From: Bacteroidaceae bacterium
GTDB lineage: Bacteria > Bacteroidota > Bacteroidia > Bacteroidales > Bacteroidaceae
DNA length: 64,000 nucleotides
NCBI GenBank assembly: GCA_017472635.1
Contig: JAFUPU010000002.1
Location: 18,773-82,772 of the forward strand
Reading direction: 5' to 3'
The translations under genes and the position numbers were made by a program. Of this stretch, positions 16,838-25,471 are shown piece after piece (positions within the stretch are counted from its first letter, which is position 1; each line of letters starts with the position of its first letter). A model generated the notes under the pieces. The model searched no databases, was not told where the DNA came from, and saw nothing but the letters and a program-made list of their open reading frames with translations.

Positions 16838-17044
16838 AGCGGATTGTTGGAGCGCTCGTTTATTATTTCTGCTTGATGTACAACAGGAATGGGGCTCATA
16901 TACAATCTTTTTGAGACTGGTTGATGGATGCCAGATGATGAGTTTTTGTTGTCCGAAAACAAAGCAATAGGCTATGTTGTTGATATAATTATTGATGAAA
17001 AGAGGGTGCTTTGGGGTGAAAAAAGAAAAAAAACTCCTTTTTAT

Positions 17045-17075
17045 TTTGTTCTCCGCCAGGCTTACATTATCTTTT
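17045..17075 (+). promoter_or_regulatory. Promoter of the PorT-like gene at 17103
   Basis: TTTG at 17045-17048 and TATCTTTT at 17068-17075 are 19 bp apart, the Bacteroidetes sigma-ABfr spacing. The spacer CTCCGCC and flanking bases are nearly the same as those of the promoter at 39907-39937. The ATG follows 27 bp after the -7 box. Confidence 0.65.
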
Positions 17076-17102
17076 CAGGCGTAATTAATAAAATATAAAA
17101 CA

Positions 17103-17756
17103 ATGAAAAAGATTTTAAGTACATTGATGGTGGCTGTTGCCCTGTTGTTTGTAGCAGCACCTGCACAAGCCCAGTTTAGCTGGGGTATCAAAGGTGGTGT
17201 AAACCTTTCGAAGGTTGATTTTAGTGATGCTCCTGCTAATTTGAAAGCCGATAATTTTACCGGTTTCTTCGTTGGTCCGATGGCTGAGTTTACCCTTCCT
17301 ATCGTAGGGTTGGGTATTGATGGTTCTTTGCTCTACTCTCAAACAGGTATATCGTTTACAGGTGACGATGAAGAGACTGGTGATAAAATAGATGAAACAT
17401 TGAAGAGCCACAGCATTGAGATTCCCATCAACTTGAAATATTCTATCGGATTGGGAAAATTGGCTTCGGTATATGCGGCTGCCGGTCCTCAGTTTGCTTT
17501 TGCTTTGTCACAAGATGAATGGAAAAATTACCTGTCAAAGCCTTTTAAGAAAAGCCAACTTAGCTTGAATCTTGGTGTGGGTGTGAAACTCATCAACCAT
17601 TTGCAGGCTGGTGTAACTTATAATATCCCATTGGGAGACACTGCAGACTTTGAGGATATTAAAGATGGTGATGCCGGTGATATGATGAATGCCGGATGGA
17701 GTGCTATCACTGCCAAGAACAAAACGTGGAAAATCCATGTAGCCTATATCTTCTGA
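17103..17756 (+). CDS. PorT-family outer-membrane beta-barrel protein
   Basis: This 217-residue protein has a signal peptide ending APAQAQ, then FSWGIKGGVNLSKVDF, a typical opening of the outer-membrane beta-barrel (PorT) domain, with strands through to a final HVAYIF. An inner stretch GLGIDGSLLYSQTGISF is also typical. PorT itself is needed for gingipain export in Porphyromonas, but this broad family contains many proteins with no known job, so I do not call it PorT. It is monocistronic, with its own promoter and a hairpin terminator. Confidence 0.75.
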   Translation: MKKILSTLMVAVALLFVAAPAQAQFSWGIKGGVNLSKVDFSDAPANLKADNFTGFFVGPMAEFTLPIVGLGIDGSLLYSQTGISFTGDDEETGDKIDETLKSHSIEIPINLKYSIGLGKLASVYAAAGPQFAFALSQDEWKNYLSKPFKKSQLSLNLGVGVKLINHLQAGVTYNIPLGDTADFEDIKDGDAGDMMNAGWSAITAKNKTWKIHVAYIF

Positions 17757-17783
17757 TGTAAGCAGATAGAAACAGTATAACAG

Positions 17784-17832
17784 ATGGTCTCTGTGTTTGC
17801 CTATGGGCAGATGTAGAGACCATTTTTCTTTT
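17784..17832 (+). terminator. Terminator after the PorT-like gene
   Basis: ATGGTCTCT (17784-17792) pairs perfectly with AGAGACCAT (17815-17823), followed by TTTTCTTTTT. The loop is 22 nt. It ends the single-gene unit starting at 17103. Confidence 0.8.
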
Positions 17833-17955
17833 TATCTGAGAGGAAAATGATAGCATAGGCTGATAGGATGGAAATATTTTTGTGTAGTCAAGCTCTTATT
17901 AGTTGTGCTTATTGTTAATAAATGTATTTTATCTCATTATCTTATAGATTCTTTA

Positions 17956-17963
17956 TACCTTTG
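17956..17963 (+). promoter_or_regulatory. Promoter -7 box of the GH115 gene
   Basis: TACCTTTG is an exact TAnnTTTG match, 16 bp before the first possible ATG at 17980. The short leader favours the internal ATGs at 17986 or 17989 as start. Confidence 0.55.
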
Positions 17964-17979
17964 TAACAAAGAAAAATAG

Positions 17980-20337
17980 ATGAGTATGATGAATCGATTG
18001 ATTTTAAGCTTATTGTTGCTTTGTGGATGGAGTGGAATGGCTTTGGCAAAGTCGCTCCCGCATTTTGTGATGTCAGCCGGTGAACCGGTAGTCGTGGCTG
18101 TAGACAGCGATGAAGAGAAGGTTGTGCATATAGCCGTAGAGTTGTTGAAACGCGATGTAGAAGCTGTGCTTGCTGCTGACCTGAAGACGGATGGGAAGCA
18201 GGGTGATATATTGGTGGCGACTTTCGGAAAGAGTGATTTGTTAGACGACATGAAGACCGAGGTTGCTGTGCTGGAGGGAAAACATGAAGCATTCTTGTTG
18301 AAAGTGTTGCCCGACGGTCGCTTGCTGGTGGCAGGAAGTGACAAGCGTGGAACAGCCTATGGCGTGTTGGAACTTTCGCGCATGTTGGGTGTGTCGCCCT
18401 GGGAATGGTGGGCAGATGCTACACCGGTCAAGCGTGAGACCTTCTATCTGCCTGCAGGTTATAGGAATGAGCAGGCACCGACAGTTCCTTATCGGGGTAT
18501 CTTCTTGAACGATGAAGATTGGGGATTGCTGCCTTGGAGCAACCAGACCTATGAACCGCATAAAGACAAAAACCATATAGGACCGCGCACGTACAGCCGA
18601 ATATTTGAACTGATGTTGCGCTTGCGGGCAAACACTATGTGGCCAGCCATGCATGAGTGTACATTGCCTTTCTTCTTGACAGAAGGAAACAGGCAGGCTG
18701 CTGCCGACTATAGTATTTTCATAGGAAGTTCGCACTGTGAACCGATGGTGTGTAATGCCGCCGGTGAATGGAGCCGTCGGGGCGAAGGAGCCTATGACTA
18801 TGTGAATAACAGCAAAAAAGTCTATGATTTTTGGGAAACACGTGTGAAGGAGGTTGCCGGGCAAGACAACATCTACACCTTGGGTATGCGCGGTGTGCAC
18901 GATGGAAAGATGCAAGGAGCCAAGACGGTGGCTGAGCAGAAAGCCGTGTTGGACCGCGTGCTTGAAGACCAGCGCGGGCTGATAGCCAAGTATGTAAACG
19001 AAGATGTAACGTCGGTACCCCAAGTCTTTATCCCCTATAAAGAGGTGCTTGACATCTATAATGCCGGCTTGGAAGTTCCCGACGAGGTGACACTGATGTG
19101 GTGTGACGACAACTATGGGTATATTCGTCATTTTCCTACAGCCGAAGAGAGAGCTCGTAAAGGGGGAAATGGCATCTATTACCATGCATCGTATTGGGGG
19201 CGTCCGCATGACTATTTGTGGTTAAATACCATGCATCCGGCGTTGATATTCCAACAGATGAGCGAAGCTTACAACCATGGCATACAGCAAATGTGGATCT
19301 TGAATGTTGGTGACCTGAAACCGGGTGAATACCAGACGGAACTGTTCATGGATATGGCATGGGATTTTGACGAGGTGACACGCATGGGAGTAAAAGAGCA
19401 CTATCGTAATTTCTTGAACCGCGAGTTTGGTAAACAAGTCGCAGATGAGTTGCAACCGGTGATGGAGGAGTATTACCGGAGAAACTTCATACATCGACCG
19501 GAGTTTATGGGAAGTACGCGCACCGAGGAGAAAGCACCGGCATGGAAGGTGGTAAAAGACCTGCCTTTGAGTGAGAAGGAGGTGCGTGCATGGATAGATG
19601 TCTGGAAACGTCTGTCTGATAAGGTGGAAGCAACTTGGAAGCTGATACCTGAAGCAAAGCAGGATGCCTACTATCATTTGGTGAAATATCAGGTGCAGGG
19701 TTCGGCGCAGATGAACATGAAAATGTTGAATGCCCAGTTGGCGCGACACGGCAAGGGCGGCTGGGAACAGAGTGATGCGGCGTATGACAGTATAGTGGCT
19801 CTGACACAAAGGTATAATGAAGGATTCCACAACAACGGGAAATGGAACAAGATGATGACGCATCGTCCGCGCAAACTGGCAGTTTTTGACCGGGTTAAGC
19901 GAGATACGGTAGAGGCTTCGTTGCAGGAAACACCTTGTCCGCAAGTGGTGTGGAATGGCGTAGAGTATGCTGCGGGTAATCCGGTTGCCTGTGAATGGTT
20001 AGGGTATGAAGGTGGCGCAGTGGCTATAAAACAAGGTGAGTCCATCTCTTATGAAACAGGACAATTGCCAGGTGACACGGTGAAGGTTTGTTTGACGTTC
20101 TTGCCCAATCATCCTATTGAGGGTAATGCATTGCGTGTGGCAGTTTCGTTAGATGGATCAGCTCCCAAGATTGTTTCGTATGAAACCAAAGGACGTAGTG
20201 AAGAGTGGAAAGAGAATGTATTGTGGAATTGTGCAACCCGCCAGGTGGTACTTACCTTGGGAAAGAGTCATGTACACCGGGTGACATTGACTCCTCTTGA
20301 CAAAGGGGTGGTGCTTGACCAGGTGAAACTCTATTAA
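17980..20337 (+). CDS. Glycoside hydrolase family 115 (alpha-glucuronidase-like)
   Basis: This 785-residue protein has a signal peptide ending ALAK. It carries the GH115 pattern: LKRDVEAVL and GKQGDILVATFGK in the N-terminal domain, GTAYGVLELSRMLGVSPWEWWAD, YRGIFLNDEDWGL near residue 170, and RTYSRIFELMLRLRANTMWPAMHE. Family members remove glucuronic acid or 4-O-methylglucuronic acid from xylan side chains, so a role in plant polysaccharide use in the periplasm is likely. It ends with a small beta domain (about residues 650-785). It is shorter than many GH115 proteins (850-1000 residues), possibly lacking part of the C-terminal accessory region. It stands alone, with no SusC/SusD pair in the window. 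Confidence 0.88.
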   Translation: MSMMNRLILSLLLLCGWSGMALAKSLPHFVMSAGEPVVVAVDSDEEKVVHIAVELLKRDVEAVLAADLKTDGKQGDILVATFGKSDLLDDMKTEVAVLEGKHEAFLLKVLPDGRLLVAGSDKRGTAYGVLELSRMLGVSPWEWWADATPVKRETFYLPAGYRNEQAPTVPYRGIFLNDEDWGLLPWSNQTYEPHKDKNHIGPRTYSRIFELMLRLRANTMWPAMHECTLPFFLTEGNRQAAADYSIFIGSSHCEPMVCNAAGEWSRRGEGAYDYVNNSKKVYDFWETRVKEVAGQDNIYTLGMRGVHDGKMQGAKTVAEQKAVLDRVLEDQRGLIAKYVNEDVTSVPQVFIPYKEVLDIYNAGLEVPDEVTLMWCDDNYGYIRHFPTAEERARKGGNGIYYHASYWGRPHDYLWLNTMHPALIFQQMSEAYNHGIQQMWILNVGDLKPGEYQTELFMDMAWDFDEVTRMGVKEHYRNFLNREFGKQVADELQPVMEEYYRRNFIHRPEFMGSTRTEEKAPAWKVVKDLPLSEKEVRAWIDVWKRLSDKVEATWKLIPEAKQDAYYHLVKYQVQGSAQMNMKMLNAQLARHGKGGWEQSDAAYDSIVALTQRYNEGFHNNGKWNKMMTHRPRKLAVFDRVKRDTVEASLQETPCPQVVWNGVEYAAGNPVACEWLGYEGGAVAIKQGESISYETGQLPGDTVKVCLTFLPNHPIEGNALRVAVSLDGSAPKIVSYETKGRSEEWKENVLWNCATRQVVLTLGKSHVHRVTLTPLDKGVVLDQVKLY

Positions 20338-20400
20338 TATATATATAATAAGGTATAATAGCATGGGGTAAAACGAAATGGATCTGGTTTGCATTTTAAC

Positions 20401-20474
20401 TTGTAAAAAGTACAATTTTACAAAAAAAACGGCATTTTATTGCACAGACAGCCAAAAAGTGTGCAATAAAATGC
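20401..20474. promoter_or_regulatory. Two perfect inverted repeats upstream of acpP
   Basis: TTGTAAAA (20401-20408) pairs with TTTTACAA (20416-20423). GCATTTTATTGCACA (20432-20446) pairs perfectly over 15 bp with TGTGCAATAAAATGC (20460-20474) across a 13-nt loop. Neither has a T-run behind it, so neither looks like a normal terminator of the GH115 gene. Both lie just upstream of the acpP promoter and could be operators or a transcript-end structure. Confidence 0.6.
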
Positions 20475-20491
20475 AAATATTTGCTTGAATG

Positions 20492-20523
20492 TTTGCTCAA
20501 AACAATAAATATGTGTTCCTTTG
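20492..20523 (+). promoter_or_regulatory. Promoter of acpP-fabF-rnc
   Basis: TTTG (20492-20495) and TTCCTTTG (20516-20523, close to TAnnTTTG) are 20 bp apart. Transcription would start near 20530, giving a leader of about 47 nt before acpP. Confidence 0.55.
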
Positions 20524-20576
20524 CACCCGAAATAGAAAATAACAAACCATATTAATTAATTTAAAAAGATAAAGTT

Positions 20577-20810
20577 ATGTCTGAAATTGCATCAAGAGTA
20601 AAAGCTATCATCGTTGACAAATTAGGCGTTGAAGAATCTGAAGTAACAAACGAAGCAAGCTTCACCAACGATTTGGGAGCTGATTCTTTGGATACTGTAG
20701 AATTGATCATGGAGTTCGAGAAGGAGTTCAACATCCAGATTCCCGATGATCAATCAGAGAAAATCGCCACTGTAGGTGATGCTATCGCTTATATCGAAGC
20801 TAACAAGTAA
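20577..20810 (+). CDS. acpP: Acyl carrier protein
   Basis: This 77-residue acidic protein carries the phosphopantetheine attachment site [11 protein letters not shown], with Ser37 as the modified residue. It shuttles growing acyl chains in type II fatty acid synthesis. Length and sequence are standard for AcpP. fabF follows 29 bp downstream, the usual arrangement. Confidence 0.98.
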   Translation: MSEIASRVKAIIVDKLGVEESEVTNEASFTNDLGADSLDTVELIMEFEKEFNIQIPDDQSEKIATVGDAIAYIEANK

Positions 20811-20839
20811 TATTAAAAAGAAACGGTTTAATACCTGAT

Positions 20840-22081
20840 ATGGAATTAAAGAGAGTCGTAGTTACAGGTCTTGGCGCGTTGACTCCCATCGGAAACACCG
20901 TAGACGAGTTTTGGAAAAACTTGGTGGATGGTGTAAGCGGAGCGGGTCCTATTACCCACTTCGACGCTTCGGCTTTTAAGACCCAATTTGCGTGTGAGGT
21001 CAAAGGCTTCAATGCTGCTGACTTCGTTGATCGTAAGGAAGCACGTAAGATGGATTTGTATACCCAATATGCAGTTGCTGCTGCAAAAATGGCAGTTGCT
21101 GATTCGGGTATGGATGTTGAAGCAGAGGATCGTAATCGCATTGGTGTTGTTTATGGTGTAGGTATCGGAGGTATTCATACCTTTGAAGAGGAAGTGTCCA
21201 ACTATGCTATAAATGGTGCTACCATGGGACCTAAATTCAACCCTTTCTTCATCCCTAAGATGATTGCTGACATTGCGTCCGGTCAGATTTCTATCATGTA
21301 TGGATTCCATGGTCCGAACTATACAACTACTTCAGCTTGTGCCTCTTCATCGAATGCTATTGCCGATGCTTTCAATCTTATTCGTCTGAATAAGGCTAAC
21401 ATCATTTTGGCAGGTGGTGCTGAGGCTGCAATCTTCCCTGCAGGTGTCGGTGGATTCAATGCGATGCACGCGTTGTCGACTCGCAATGATGATCCTGAAC
21501 ATGCAAGTCGTCCGTTCAGCGCGAGTCGTGATGGCTTCATCATGGGTGAAGGTGCAGGTTGTTTGGTGTTGGAAGAGTTGGAGCATGCAAAAGCTCGTGG
21601 AGCTAAAATCTATGCAGAACTTGTCGGTGCAGGAATGTCTGCAGATGCTCATCACCTGACAGCATCACATCCAGAAGGATTGGGTGCTAAATTAGTAATG
21701 TTGAATGCTTTGGAAGACGCAGCCATGAAACCCGAGGAAATTGATTATATCAATGTACACGGAACTTCAACACCGGTGGGCGATGTTTCAGAGTGTAAAG
21801 CTATTAAGGAGGTCTTTGGTGAGCATGCTTATAAATTGAATATCAGTTCTACAAAATCCATGACTGGTCACCTTTTGGGTGCAGCCGGTGCGGTGGAAGC
21901 CATTGCTTGTACATTGGCTGTTAAGAACGATATTGTTCCTCCGACCATCAATCACGAAGAAGGAGACAATGACGAAAATATTGATTATAACATGAACTAT
22001 ACCTTTAATAGGCACAGCATCGTGTGGTTAATTCGGCTTTGTCAAACACCTTTGGTTTTGGTGGACACAATGCATGTATAA
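20840..22081 (+). CDS. fabF: FabF, beta-ketoacyl-ACP synthase II, with C-terminal frameshift
   Basis: FabF condenses malonyl-ACP with acyl-ACP in fatty acid elongation. The catalytic residues are present: Cys167 (TTSACASSS), His307 (NVHGTS) and His344 (MTGHLLGAAG). The frame as read gives 413 residues, but after residue 390 (YTFN) it runs into an unrelated tail (RHSIVW...). Skipping one base there restores a normal FabF end in another frame, including the GFGGHNA loop and the stop at 22102-22104. One A is therefore missing around 22007-22010. Losing the GFGGHN gate loop would probably kill an essential enzyme, so a sequence error is as likely as a true mutation. Confidence 0.93.
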   Translation: MELKRVVVTGLGALTPIGNTVDEFWKNLVDGVSGAGPITHFDASAFKTQFACEVKGFNAADFVDRKEARKMDLYTQYAVAAAKMAVADSGMDVEAEDRNRIGVVYGVGIGGIHTFEEEVSNYAINGATMGPKFNPFFIPKMIADIASGQISIMYGFHGPNYTTTSACASSSNAIADAFNLIRLNKANIILAGGAEAAIFPAGVGGFNAMHALSTRNDDPEHASRPFSASRDGFIMGEGAGCLVLEELEHAKARGAKIYAELVGAGMSADAHHLTASHPEGLGAKLVMLNALEDAAMKPEEIDYINVHGTSTPVGDVSECKAIKEVFGEHAYKLNISSTKSMTGHLLGAAGAVEAIACTLAVKNDIVPPTINHEEGDNDENIDYNMNYTFNRHSIVWLIRLCQTPLVLVDTMHV

Positions 22082-22104
22082 TCCTTAAGAAATACGTGGG
22101 TTAA
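22009..22104 (+). other. Out-of-frame C-terminus of fabF
   Basis: From 22012 the plus-one-shifted frame reads AQHRVVNSALSNTFGFGG, then HNACIILKKYVG and a TAA at 22102-22104. This is the expected FabF C-terminus (about 30 residues). The corrected protein would be 421 residues and end 2 bp before the rnc start codon. Confidence 0.9.
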
Positions 22105-22106
22105 CC

Positions 22107-23018
22107 GTGTCTCTAAGAGATATTGCAACTTATATAAGACTCCTTTTCCGTAAGGATAGGGAGTCTTATTTTGTTTTGTATCGGATTATGGGCTTCTTCC
22201 CATGTAATATCCGATATTACGAGCAAGCATTGCTGCATAAATCATTGTCGGTACGCAATACGGACGGGCATTTATTGAACAATGAACGATTGGAATTTTT
22301 AGGTGATGCCATATTGGATGCTGTAGTAGGAGACATCGTCTATCAGCATTTCCAAGGAAAACGTGAAGGTTTCTTGACTAATCAACGTTCGAAGATTGTG
22401 CAGCGGGAGACATTGAATAGGATTGCCGTAGAGATGGGATTGAATAAATTGATAAAGTCTAGTTCTACGGCGCATAGTCACAACAGTTATGTGTGCGGAA
22501 ACGCTTTTGAGGCTTTTGTCGGAGCTATCTATCTGGACCGTGGATATAAGTATTGTATGCGCTTCATGAAGAAACGCGTAATGGGTAGGCTGATAGATAT
22601 AGACAAGTTGGCTTCTCAAGAACAGAATTTCAAAAGCAAACTTATTGAATGGGGGCAAAAGAGGCATCTGCAAATAAATTTTGAGTTGGTGGATGAACGT
22701 TTGAGCAAGCAGGAAGCATGTAGCCCTATTTTTGAGAGTCAAGTGTTGGTTGAAGGCATTGTATGTGGACGTGGAGTAGGTTATAGCAAGAAAGAGAGCC
22801 AGCAACTGGCATCTAAACATGCAATGAAATTCTTAAAAACAGAGAAAGAGGTGTTGGAATCTGTTTATGCAGCTAAGGAACAGCGTGAACGGCAGAATGA
22901 AATTGTATTGGAAGAGTCTGTAGAAGCAAGTGAACTTGAATATGTGACTGATTGTCCGGAATCTTGTGTGACAGAAGAACAAACTCAGTTGGAAAAAGAT
23001 GGAACAAAGACAGTATAG
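22107..23018 (+). CDS. rnc: Ribonuclease III
   Basis: RNase III cuts double-stranded RNA in rRNA processing and mRNA turnover. The signature NERLEFLGDAILD lies at residues 59-71, and a double-stranded RNA-binding domain covers about residues 175-245 (FKSKLIEWGQKR ... KKESQQLASKHAM). The start is a GTG at 22107, just after the corrected fabF stop; an internal ATG at residue 28 would cut into the conserved domain. At 303 residues it is longer than typical because of an acidic C-terminal tail of about 55 residues. It overlaps the next gene by 20 bp. acpP-fabF-rnc is a conserved order. Confidence 0.96.
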   Translation: MSLRDIATYIRLLFRKDRESYFVLYRIMGFFPCNIRYYEQALLHKSLSVRNTDGHLLNNERLEFLGDAILDAVVGDIVYQHFQGKREGFLTNQRSKIVQRETLNRIAVEMGLNKLIKSSSTAHSHNSYVCGNAFEAFVGAIYLDRGYKYCMRFMKKRVMGRLIDIDKLASQEQNFKSKLIEWGQKRHLQINFELVDERLSKQEACSPIFESQVLVEGIVCGRGVGYSKKESQQLASKHAMKFLKTEKEVLESVYAAKEQRERQNEIVLEESVEASELEYVTDCPESCVTEEQTQLEKDGTKTV

Positions 23019-23958
23019 TATAAAATGTTTGTTGCTTGGAGTGACATTTGCCTTGGGAATAGGGGTGATACCTACGTTTGCCCAATATCCGGAAGCGATT
23101 CCTCCTTATGAGGTTGTAAATCCCTATGTGCCGTCTAAGATGGTGTTTGCTGGTGATACATTGGATTTGCAACGCGCAGACTTGCATGAACGCATTGATC
23201 GTGAACTGATAACTTTTACTTTTGGACATACAACAACGTTGTTGATGTTCAAGCGTGCCAACCGATATTTTCCTGTTGTTGAACCTATCTTGAAAGAGTG
23301 TGGAGTTCCCGATGATTTCAAATATTTGATGGTGATAGAAAGCAATGTGGATATTTGGGCTTATTCACCAGCAGGAGCTGCAGGGCTTTGGCAATTTATG
23401 CCTGCCACTGGGAAGGAGTTTGGATTGAAGATTGATGCTTACGTTGATGAGCGTTATCATGTGGAGAAGGCCACGCGGGCAGCTTGTGATTATTTGAAAG
23501 AGGCATATGCGAAGTATGGAGATTGGCTGACTGTTGCAGCCAGTTACAATGCCGGACAAGGACGCATCACCACTGAATTGGCGAAACAACAAGTGGCTAA
23601 AGCTACTGATTTGTGGTTGAATAAGGAAACTGCCCGGTATAGGTTTCGTATATTAGCAGCCAAACAGGTATTTAGTTTTCCTCGTATGTATGGTTTTGTT
23701 CTCCATGCCCGTGATTTATATCCGATGTTGCCTGTAGAAAAGGTAGTCGTGAGTGAAACTATCTCAGATTTGGCTCTGTATGCCAAAGGGAAAGGATGCT
23801 CATATTATATGCTTAAACAAGCAAATCCATGGATTAAGGGCAATGTATTACCTGCGAACGCATCTCGTCCGGTTACTTTGTTACTCCCAATTGCTGCGGA
23901 ATGGGAATATGAACCAACATCAACAATTCCTCATGTGAAAAATTGGGTTGTTGATTGA
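22999..23958 (+). CDS. Lytic transglycosylase (MltD-like)
   Basis: This 319-residue exported protein (signal peptide ending PTFAQ) cleaves the glycan strands of peptidoglycan. The SLT domain shows MVIESNVDIW with catalytic Glu114, SPAGAAGLWQFMP, and ASYNAGQGRI near residue 180. The C-terminal stretch around residues 255-285 (DLALYAKGKGCSYYMLKQAN) looks like a single weak LysM. It overlaps rnc by 20 bp, so it is probably translated from the acpP operon transcript. It converges on dgt with a 44-bp gap; no good terminator is visible there. Confidence 0.92.
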   Translation: MEQRQYSIKCLLLGVTFALGIGVIPTFAQYPEAIPPYEVVNPYVPSKMVFAGDTLDLQRADLHERIDRELITFTFGHTTTLLMFKRANRYFPVVEPILKECGVPDDFKYLMVIESNVDIWAYSPAGAAGLWQFMPATGKEFGLKIDAYVDERYHVEKATRAACDYLKEAYAKYGDWLTVAASYNAGQGRITTELAKQQVAKATDLWLNKETARYRFRILAAKQVFSFPRMYGFVLHARDLYPMLPVEKVVVSETISDLALYAKGKGCSYYMLKQANPWIKGNVLPANASRPVTLLLPIAAEWEYEPTSTIPHVKNWVVD

Positions 23959-24002
23959 TAAGGGCATTAAGCGGTTTTTGCCTAATGGAGACAGGTCTAT
24001 CT

Positions 24003-25334
24003 TTAGACTTCGGGAAGTTTGTTGCCGTTGATTTTTCGATAAAGTTCTAACGCATACACGTCTGTCATTCCAGAAATGTAATCGAGTACAGCTTGTATTT
24101 TCCCATACAGAGTAGGGGCATTCATATCGTATTGTTCAGGAATCCGGTTGATAAGCAATTGAGAATAAGTCTTTTCGGGATGCATCACGGCTTTGATGGT
24201 CAGACTTAACAAGGTGGTGATTATTTGGTATCCAGCCAATTCAATATCAAGTACTTCTTTTGAACGATAGATGCGGTTAAGGGCTGTATTAGCACAAGTG
24301 TCATATGCCTTTTTGATTGATCCGGGAAGTTGTTTTATTAAGCTTCCACTGAAAACTCCTTCTAAGATTTCTTGTTCATTCTCAATGAAAACCTGGGTAC
24401 ATTCGTGTAGGAGCAATCCGATGATGGTCGAACGTAAATAGGCGATTTGTTCATTGGGGTCGGCTACTAAATTGAAGACTTCACAGGCACGTTGCTTTTG
24501 GCGGTCGTTTAGAAACAGCATGAATAGGTCAACGGTCTCTTGCAATGTGAGTAATTTCAATTTATATGCATCTTCGATATCCATCAGTTGATAGCATATA
24601 TCATCAGCAGCTTCGACTAAGTAGACTAATGGATAGCGGGCAAATTGGACGGGTTCATTGGGAAGGCTTTGTTGCTTGATGCCTAATTCGTTGGCTATTC
24701 TTAAAAAGTCTTCTTGCTCGCTTTGAAAGAATCCGAATTTCCCTTTTTTCCCAGAAAGGATAGAAGCATAGGGATACTTGATGATGCTTGCCAGCGTGGA
24801 GTATGTCATAACATATCCCCCTTTGCGCCTTCCCTTGAACTGGTGGGAAAGTAAACGGAAAGCATTGGCATTTCCTTCGAAATGTGTGAAGTCACTCCAC
24901 TCAGCATCGCTGAAAAGTGGGCGTAGTGACAAACCTTCTCCTTCAGAAAAGAATGTGCCGATAGCTTTCTCTCCAGAATGACCAAAGGGCGGATTCCCTA
25001 AATCATGAGCTAAACAAGCAGCAGCTACAATGGAACCTATTTCTTCGAGGTGTGTTGTAGCCAGTTTGGGATATTTATTGATTAGTTCTTTGGATACATT
25101 GATGCCTAAAGAACGTCCAACGCAAGCAACTTCTAAACTGTGAGTCAGTCGATTGTGTACAAAAACGCTTCCAGGTAAGGGAAATACCTGTGTCTTGTTT
25201 TGTAAACGACGGAACGGGGCAGAAAATATCAGCCGGTCATAATCGCGTTGGAATTCTGTACGGTCGTCTTTATGGGTGGAGTGAAATTGTTCCATCCCTA
25301 AACGTTTATTTGATATGAGTTGTTCCCAGTTCAT
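24003..25334 (-). CDS. dgt: Deoxyguanosinetriphosphate triphosphohydrolase (dGTPase)
   Basis: dGTPase splits dGTP into deoxyguanosine and triphosphate. I start it at 25334 (MNWEQLISNKRLG) because the upstream extension to 25418 is not family-like and would run into the dut promoter region; this gives 443 residues. HD-domain metal ligands are seen at NRLTHSLEVA (His65) and ACLAHDLGNPPFGHSG (His110-Asp111). The N-terminal DDRTEFQRDYDRLIFSAPFR is also diagnostic. It is divergent from dut: two nucleotide-pool enzymes share one intergenic region. Confidence 0.95.
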   Translation of the reverse strand: MNWEQLISNKRLGMEQFHSTHKDDRTEFQRDYDRLIFSAPFRRLQNKTQVFPLPGSVFVHNRLTHSLEVACVGRSLGINVSKELINKYPKLATTHLEEIGSIVAAACLAHDLGNPPFGHSGEKAIGTFFSEGEGLSLRPLFSDAEWSDFTHFEGNANAFRLLSHQFKGRRKGGYVMTYSTLASIIKYPYASILSGKKGKFGFFQSEQEDFLRIANELGIKQQSLPNEPVQFARYPLVYLVEAADDICYQLMDIEDAYKLKLLTLQETVDLFMLFLNDRQKQRACEVFNLVADPNEQIAYLRSTIIGLLLHECTQVFIENEQEILEGVFSGSLIKQLPGSIKKAYDTCANTALNRIYRSKEVLDIELAGYQIITTLLSLTIKAVMHPEKTYSQLLINRIPEQYDMNAPTLYGKIQAVLDYISGMTDVYALELYRKINGNKLPEV

Positions 25335-25425
25335 AAATGATTGTTTTCTAATGCAAAAGTAACGTAAAAAAGTGATGCATGCTATAGTTTTCAAGAAAAA
25401 ATGTTGTCGTTTGCTCAAAATTCCT

Positions 25426-25433
25426 TATTTTTG
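25426..25433 (+). promoter_or_regulatory. Promoter -7 box of the dut operon
   Basis: TATTTTTG is an exact TAnnTTTG match, 38 bp before the dut ATG at 25472. It is the only good box between dgt and dut on the plus strand. Confidence 0.55.
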
Positions 25434-25471
25434 CACATCGTCAAATGTCTATAAGAAAATATACGATTCAT

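Noticed and set aside
25335-25418. Longer N-terminus for dgt
   Set aside because: The added 28 residues are unlike dGTPases and would cover the intergenic control region shared with dut.
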